NCBI GenBank assembly: GCA_023014335.1
Contig: JAECYW010000005.1
Coordinates: 3,224,001 to 3,288,000, forward strand
Origin: Galerina marginata
Lineage: Eukaryota; Basidiomycota; Agaricomycetes; Agaricales; Galerinaceae
Direction: 5' to 3'
Length of the DNA stretch: 64,000 nucleotides
Shown one piece after another: positions 58,316 to 64,000 of this stretch. The number at the start of each line of letters is the position of its first letter. Position 1 is the stretch's first letter. The notes beneath the pieces were generated by a model. It was not told the DNA's origin. It was given only the letters and a program-made list of their open reading frames with translations, and did no database searches. A program made the translations under genes and the position numbers.

Positions 58316-60353
58316 ATGGATCCAGCCTTGGTGCCCTCTGATGCCCGTCCTCGTAAAGTACGAAAGGACTGTACCTACTCCGCCGAAGAGATGCAACAAA
58401 TTCTGAAATACAAGGACAGTTACATCAATGCTACAACGTCAAGTGAACGAGTCTTTATTCTCAAACAGCAAATATTGTCGTCTATGTTTAACTTCTGGGA
58501 GCAGAGCGGGAATGGACCTACCAGTTTGGAAGAAAGCAAAGCATGGTCCAAGGTCAGTCATGGTGGTCTCCTTGCTTAATCTTCGTACGAATCAGTCCCA
58601 AATGTTTCAGGAGCTTTCCGACTGGTGCACTAACAATTGGCGGATGGCACACCCCGTCAGCCGCAAGACCAACTCCTTTCGCCCAAGAAAATTAGAGGTT
58701 ATTTGGCGGACGAGGCCCGAGCAGGCATGGAAGGAGATTGCTCGTTTATTGGACGTTGAATCGGCATCGGCATCAACCCCGGGCTGGTTTGAATATCGTA
58801 CAGTTGCACTCAAGAACATATATAATCAAATGACGACGGCAGAGAGGCAAGAGCTAGAGGCTGAAAGAGATCGTCAAGGCAATGCAGGCTATGAACCCGA
58901 ATTGAAGAAAAGGTAAGCTTTTGAAGTTGGCCGGTGCCGAGCCGGTGCCGACGCACTCCTCATGCCGAGAGCTTGAAATATTAATCTGATGTTCGTTAGT
59001 ATGGCTGAACGGTACGCGACAAAGCGCATACACAATACAATGGATGAGCAGTATAAAGAAATGGGACTCAGGTCCTTAGTCATCGCTGCTTACACCCGTC
59101 TCGATGGCAAACTCAATGTTGATAGGTGAGTGGCCGTTCCCGTGGCCGTTCCCGTGGCACCGAATGATGCCGACGCCGCCAGCTATGACCAGATGGCTGA
59201 GATCATGGGCATTCCAGGGACGTCGTTCGAGGAGGCATTCCCAGCGGTGGTTTCGCAAGTCAAAAATGCCATGACAAAATATGTTCAAGGATTGGACACG
59301 AGAGCCGGCCAAAAAGACTTGGCAAACGGCACCAGCGCAGCGCCTGGTACGGTTACAGTTATGCTGGAAGTAACTGATGTCGGATTTCCAATGTTGCCCG
59401 AAGTATTTCCCGAGCACTGGAAAAAAGCTCATTATGAGATGCTGTTTCTAACATTTATGGGGCAACATTACAGTGAGTCGTTGTTAAGTCTGTGCCGTTG
59501 CCGAGGCCGAGGCCGATGCCGTGCGTTTTTAGAATTGGCAACAAACGGGAGAACAAAGCACCTGCCTTATACGCAGATCACCGCCCAGCAATTAGAATTC
59601 ATTGAGGCAAAATATCTGATCACAGATTTTACCATGAAACACCCTCGAAATATTCACAAGGCCGACCTCATTAGGCTGTTTGATCATTTGCAGAAAAGGC
59701 AACGAATTTATGGATCGGAGGACAGTTTTAGATTCAAAAGTGTTTGGCATCTAAAAAAACTAACACCAGCTGAATACCCTACACATGGTCGAACCGTGAC
59801 ACCGGTTGATAATGATGCCGTGGCCGACGGGAACGCTGGCACCGAGTCCGGCAGCAAGAAGCGTAAGCGAAGGAAAGCGGCTACAAGGAAAACAAAACAA
59901 ACAAAAAAGGCTGTATCAGGGGATGTGTTGCCTGTTGCTGAAGAAGAGCCTCAAGATGATATTATTGTGGATCAATCAGTTGTAGATAAACTTGTGGCCG
60001 AGGGGTTGCCGATGCCGATGCCGATGAACGGGCCCGCCGATGGACCACCTCAGTACGCCATTTGTGCTGAATTATATCATCGGTTCAACGGCAGGACGAC
60101 CGCCGAATCATCAAATTTAGCAAATGCACATTCCAATGATGCCAATCCAATCCAGCCTGTGATTGACCCAGCTCTTTTAGCGGTTTCCAACACAACCCGG
60201 CCTCAACCTCGACCAGTACGGCGACAGGGTCGGGTACCCCCCAACATTCTACCAACACCACGCCCAACGCCAACGCCCGCCCCCGAGGACCTCAGCACCT
60301 TAAATTCGGAGGGCGTACGTCGAAGTCAACGGATCCAAAAAGTAATTATATGA
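58316..60353 (+). CDS. KDZ-neighbour hypothetical protein
   Basis: Exons 58316-58552, 58611-58912, 59000-59125, 59183-59472 and 59533-60353 give 591 residues. An N-terminal helical region (KDCTYSAEEMQQILKYKDSY) is followed by WCTNNWRMAHPVSRKTNSF, a segment YATKRIHNTMDEQYKEMGLR then SLVIAAYTRLDGKLNVDR, and a conserved FPEHWKKAHYEMLFLTF region. The tail is low in complexity and basic (SKKRKRRKAATRKTKQTKK), then PMPMPM and a Pro/Arg-rich end (VRRSQRIQKVII). Proteins with a 'GxRxxVxAAYxDxxGKL' centre are common beside KDZ and related elements in Agaricomycetes, from my knowledge of such genomes; function is unassigned. A nuclear location is likely from the basic tail. Introns 2, 3 and 4 consist largely of GCCGNN repeats. 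Confidence 0.75.
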
Positions 60354-60487
60354 GGACTATTTACATGACAAGATGTAATTACATATGTAAATAGTCCCCG
60401 CGCAAGCATTCGATATATGATACAAAAAAAATCGCCTTCGGCAACGTGAATGTCCCCTCGGCCTCGGCAACGTGACTGTCCCCCGAT
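60354..60487. terminator. Convergent 3' ends of two genes
   Basis: The plus-strand gene ends at 60353 and the minus-strand gene at 60488. The 134-bp gap holds a palindromic-looking pair, ATGTAATTACATATGTAA (60371-60388) after ATTTACATGACA, and GGCAACGTG words repeated twice. It is probably a shared 3' processing region; no clear polyadenylation signal was assigned. Confidence 0.35.
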
Positions 60488-63400
60488 CTAACTCTTGTTC
60501 TTCTTGGTACCAGGGCCGGTTTCGCCATCGGGAGGGGCACTGCGCTTCTTTCCAGCGGACGATCCTGGCTGAGACACCTCCGGCGCCGGCGTCAAATTCC
60601 TCGGCGAACGGCGGGCGCCCCCAGCCGGTGCCGGCGTCAAAGAACGCTGCCTCTTCGTGTTGGGCGATACCGATCTTGGGGGATTGCGTGGGGCGGGTAA
60701 AGCAAGAAGGGCGGGAGAGGTTGTTGGAGCTTCGACTGCGTTTCCTGCACCAGGAGATGCACTGGCCTCGGCCTCGGCATCGGCAACGGGAAGGTCGACA
60801 GGGGAAACGCGGGGAGACGCTGCGTTATTCGTCTGCATAGCGTCGGCGTCACCGACGGAGGGCGCGACACCTGAGGACAAGGGCAGTATAGGGGGGGGGC
60901 GGGCTTCGGTGGTGCTGGGGTCCCGAACAACAAGGCCGACGATGGCCTCAGCCCCTTCCACAGAACTAGGCAAGCGAGGTGGGGAGATGGCGATAGGAAG
61001 TTTTTGGGGAGCAGGGGCAGCAGCTGGCCCGCCAGCTGCGGCGTCGGCAACGACATTGCCAGATGCGGCATCGGCAACGACATTGGGTGTCGCCTGAGGA
61101 TCTTGCGACGAAGGTGGGGAGGGGACGAGCGGTATGGGAGCTGAGGCCACTTGGTCTTGTGAATTTGATGGCGTTGGGACAATGAGCTGGACGGTCGGAT
61201 TGTCCACAGCTGAAACCGTGTCCGTGGGGAGCTGCGTGGTCTCCGCAATTGCCGACGAGGCCGGTGCCGAATTGTTGTCCTCGGGAGGGACCATGATGGG
61301 CAACTTCGTGACTTTGGGCGCGCCAGGAGCACCAGCAACGTTCTGGCGTGGTTCTTCGTGGTCGGCAGCCATCGTGGTGTCGTCGCCATCGGCGTCGGGA
61401 TCCGATGAGGGCAAGAGCCCCAAATGAGACTGCAACGATGTGACGCAGTCGATGATGTTGAGCATCGCCGGCTGCTGGTCGCGCACATAGTCCAGCATAA
61501 CCTTGAAGATTATATGGGTATCGCTCATGAGGCGGCCCATGTAATCCGCTGTCTTTTCCATCTCGGAGAGACGGGCGTCGAGATCGGCAACCTGCTTTTC
61601 GAGGGGGATGCCCGTCTTTCGCGTTCGGGACCATTTATGGGCGAAGGGAAGATGGTCGGGGAGTTGGCCCATGCGCCTGTCGAGGGATCGAATCAGGCGA
61701 TTGATGCGAGTTTCTTCGTCGTCGTCCTCGTCGTCGGCATCGGACTCCTCTGCGGCTTCATCGCCTTCATGTTCTGCGAATAATAGTGAGTTCAGTATGC
61801 TAATGTGGGTGGTGGGGGGGGGTGTGGGGGAAAGGAATGATCGGGAGATATTGACTTAGGGATGTACTTACCTTCCTCTAATTGGGAAAACTTTGGCGGC
61901 GCCGACGTAGGCTGCGGCAAGGGCACGGCCACGGCATTCGGCCTCGGCACCACACCCGATTGTTGGCCCATCGCGTCCTCGTTATCTGGTTCAAAAAAAA
62001 CAATTAATTCAAAAAAGGTGATTTCACTGTAAAATTTTTACGTACTTCGAATGGGCTGCTTCCCCTTCTGTTCAGCAGTCAATCGTGGAGGCGATCGTTG
62101 CCGGAGGACGCCATCGGGGACCTGAACGTACGCCATCTGCTCGGCACGCAACTCAGCGGCAACGGCGGAGGGCAGCCCAGACCGTGGTCGCGATTTCTCC
62201 TTTTTCGCCGTCTTAACCACTGGCGCAGGAACAGGGGGCGGAGCCATCGCAGCGGGCACCTTGGAGGTCGACGCTTTTGGGCGCGGTGGGGCCGACGCCT
62301 TCGGCAACTTCACGACCACGGTTTTGGGCGGCTTCGGCCTCGCGTCGGCCTCGTCCTCGGAATCCACCCTCCTGCGCTTGGCCTTTTTGGGAGGCGCTGT
62401 GGACCCACTGGAGCTGCTGTCCTCCTCAGAGCTGTCTTCGGACTCCAGGTCCTTCTCGGCTACCATTGCTGGGGATTTGGCCTGCCTGCGGGTACGTGGC
62501 GCTGCTAGTTCAGTGCCGGAAACTTGAGGCTTCCTGACGCCATCGCATCTTATCCTCCTGCAACCACAGTAATAGCATGCACCACGCTGGTATTTGCTGG
62601 CCTGTTCCACACACTGGGTCCCAGCCCCCACGCAATTTGAGCAAGGCGTCGCAAAGAGGCGCGTACTCGGCTTCGGGTTCCTGATGACCTTGGGTTTTTT
62701 GGAGGCAGCTGGGGCCGGGGTCGCTGCCTTCGACTGCTTGGTTTTGGGGGGGGGAACCGGTAAGGCGACGGCGCCAGGATGGTGGTTGGACGGGGGGGCA
62801 GCGCGGTGCTCGCGATCGGAGGGATGGTGGTCATCACCGCGTCGTTTTTTTGAGGTCGCGACGACAGCTGCGGGGGGTTCGCGAGATTGCGCCGGTAAGG
62901 TCCTCCGTTCCGTGTCCGATCGCTCGCCTTCCGATGGCAGTGGGGGCTGGGTGCTTTTGCGTCGGCTTCGGTGCGTTTCCGGCATGGCACGCGTCGTGTT
63001 CTCGGCGGATGGCTTGCCAGATGGCGCGGGCATTTGGGGAGAAGGGGGAGTGTAGGGGACATGGACAAGGGGGCCAGGGGCGCCCAGCGTCCCGAAAACA
63101 CCCGCTGGGTCATTCGAATCAAAGGAGCTGGACGGGTACGGACCCCGGATCCCGTCAGGCGGTGAAATCTTCGCGTCGAATGCGAGCAAAGCAGCCCACA
63201 TTGCGTCACAAAACTCCACGCCAGATGCATCGAACTTGCGTTTCTTGAGGGCCTGGTAAAATTGGAACGCAAAGGCGGGGCGATCGAAAATCTTGGCGAT
63301 GACGTCGGCCTCGGGACCGGCGGTGCCTTGCTCCCTCTCCAGTTTGAAGGTCTGGCTAGCCTCTCGAATTCGGTGCTAGGTAACAGACAGAGTTTAAAAT

Positions 63401-63555
63401 GAGCATTAAGGGGTGTGTTGGAGGTTGGAACTTACCATGCCGGCCTTGATGCCCTCAACATGTCCGACGATGTTGCGGCCAGCGATCGCGAATCGAATGA
63501 GGCCGTCAGCGGTGTTGAGGATGTTCAAAACGGAGGCAGGAGTGTAGGTGGACAT
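60488..63555 (-). CDS. Large Pro/Ala-rich protein with zinc-cluster-like cysteines
   Basis: Exons 63555-63436, 63375-62046, 61985-61872 and 61773-60488 give 949 residues, all frames agreeing. The N-terminal domain (MSTYTPASVLNILNTADGLI; RPAFAFQFYQALKKRKFDAS; EFCDAMWAALLAFDAK) looks folded. A disordered Pro/Ser/Lys-rich middle leads to PCSNCVGAGTQC ... GACYYCGCRRIRCDG, a C-x2-C-x6-C-x11-C-x2-C-x-C-x4-C pattern reminiscent of fungal Zn2Cys6 or gag-like zinc sites. After an acidic segment (DADDEDDDEE) comes a helical stretch (RLIRSLDRRMGQLPDHL; LEKQVADLDARLSEMEK) and a low-complexity Pro/Ala/Asp tail with NLS-like ends (GTKKNKS). It starts 225 bp from the divergent gene at 63781. Similar multi-domain, functionally unassigned proteins occur in repeat-rich Agaricomycete islands; whether it is element-borne is uncertain. 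Confidence 0.7.
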
Positions 63556-63780
63556 TTTTCAAAAGGTGGTTGGTTGGGAGATGTTCGGCACAGAGAGGCA
63601 GCGGCAACGGCAAAGAAGTTAGTTGTAGGAGAAGAGAAGAAAAGAGGCGGGATTGGGGCAAAATGAAAATCAACATGCACGTGATCTTATCAAACATTCG
63701 CACGCCGCAATCAACGGTGTCGGCATCCTTCGCATATCCGCAATCTATTCCTTTATCTTCACCCATCTGCACACATTTTC
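63556..63780. promoter_or_regulatory. Divergent promoter region
   Basis: 225 bp between the divergent starts at 63555 and 63781; it includes CGGCAACGG and pyrimidine-rich stretches. Shared control is inferred from spacing only. Confidence 0.4.
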
Positions 63781-64000
63781 ATGGCTGAAACAGACAACAC
63801 TCTCTTCACCTCAACTATGCCAAAAATACCCGATGGGTTCGTGTCAGTGGTCGGACCCGACGGGCTCAGTTACATAGTGCCGGACTTCCTGATCCCGGCC
63901 ACAAATCTCGCCTTTCGAAAATACACCAATCGAGTTGAAAATCATATTAACAGCGAGCCTGGTGGGGTAAGTCATTTTGAGTGTTATGTTCTCCACATTC
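63781..64000 (+). CDS. 5' part of a gene continuing past the right edge
   Basis: Exon 1 runs 63781-63966 to a GTAAGT donor. It reads MAETDNTLFTSTMPKIPDGF, then VSVVGPDGLSYIVPDFLIPA and TNLAFRKYTNRVENH. A 'VxVxGPDGxxYxVPxFxxPA' opening is typical of unassigned Agaricomycete proteins found in the same kind of islands. The remainder lies outside the window. Confidence 0.65.
   Translation, partial: MAETDNTLFTSTMPKIPDGFVSVVGPDGLSYIVPDFLIPATNLAFRKYTNRVENHINSEPGGVSHFECYVLHI

Larger units (their letters stand above)
51540..62420. repeat. Dispersed GCCGNN hexanucleotide repeat across the KDZ island
   Basis: Short runs of GCCGAT, GCCGAG, GCCGTT or GCCGTG (or the complement) occur at about 51545-51570, 53191-53214, 54465-54500, 56157-56200 (intron), 57060-57140, 57327-57352, 58760-58772, 58930-58975 (intron), 59130-59180 (intron), 59492-59523 (intron), 60000-60027, 60446-60480 (spacer), 60766-60790, 61045-61090 and 61895-61945. 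They give Ala-Ser, Ala-Asp, Pro-Met or Ala-Glu runs according to frame. Confidence 0.8.

Noticed and set aside
60637..61488. Additional minus- and plus-strand frames over the 60.5-61.6 kb exon
   Set aside because: Shadows caused by low-complexity GC-rich sequence; the 949-residue four-exon model explains the region.

Overview
The window looks like nuclear DNA of a filamentous basidiomycete, most likely an Agaricomycete. Introns are short (about 45-65 bp) GT-AG introns, genes have several exons and intergenic DNA is degenerate. The right side carries a KDZ-type transposase with the CxC2 cysteine cluster typical of Agaricomycete genomes. No rRNA, tRNA, CRISPR array or retroelement coding region was recognised.

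Left 50 kb: a repeat-built region. One module recurs about six times. It consists of (i) block a, a mostly broken minus-strand gene; (ii) plus-strand blocks b-d, carrying a CACGTG box, a TATTTAAA-type box and degenerate coding remnants; and (iii) gene e, a four-exon plus-strand multi-pass membrane protein. Gene e is intact in frame in four copies (5.7, 13.8, 29.7 and 48.4 kb), with relics at 13.3, 20.6 and 29.2 kb. The modules lie at 2.2-8.2, 8.3-16.2, 19.6-24.1 (scrambled, partly inverted), 25.7-32.0, 32.1-35.6 (no gene e) and 38.3-51.0 kb (split by a 5.67-kb insertion).

Mobile DNA in the left part: a GGCC-rich hAT-like element inside a tandem duplication (0.25-0.84 kb); two apparently identical 660-bp TIR elements in tandem (18.17-19.49 kb); and a large TA-flanked TIR element (40.06-45.74 kb) with three smaller inverted-repeat elements nested in it. 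A decayed DHTKD1-like 2-oxoacid dehydrogenase E1 copy lies at 24.5-25.6 kb. An unrecognised five-exon minus-strand gene lies at 36.2-37.3 kb.

Right 12.5 kb (51.6-64.0): a compact gene island of different texture. From left to right it holds an acidic protein with repeated SUMO-interaction-like motifs (minus), the KDZ transposase (minus), a KDZ-neighbour-type protein (plus), a large Pro/Ala-rich protein with a zinc-cluster-like Cys pattern (minus), and the first exon of a further gene (plus). Two divergent gene pairs share promoters of about 0.2 kb. A GCCGNN hexanucleotide repeat has spread through exons, introns and spacers of the whole island on both strands and is nearly absent from the left part. 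Spliced models of all four complete island genes give open frames.
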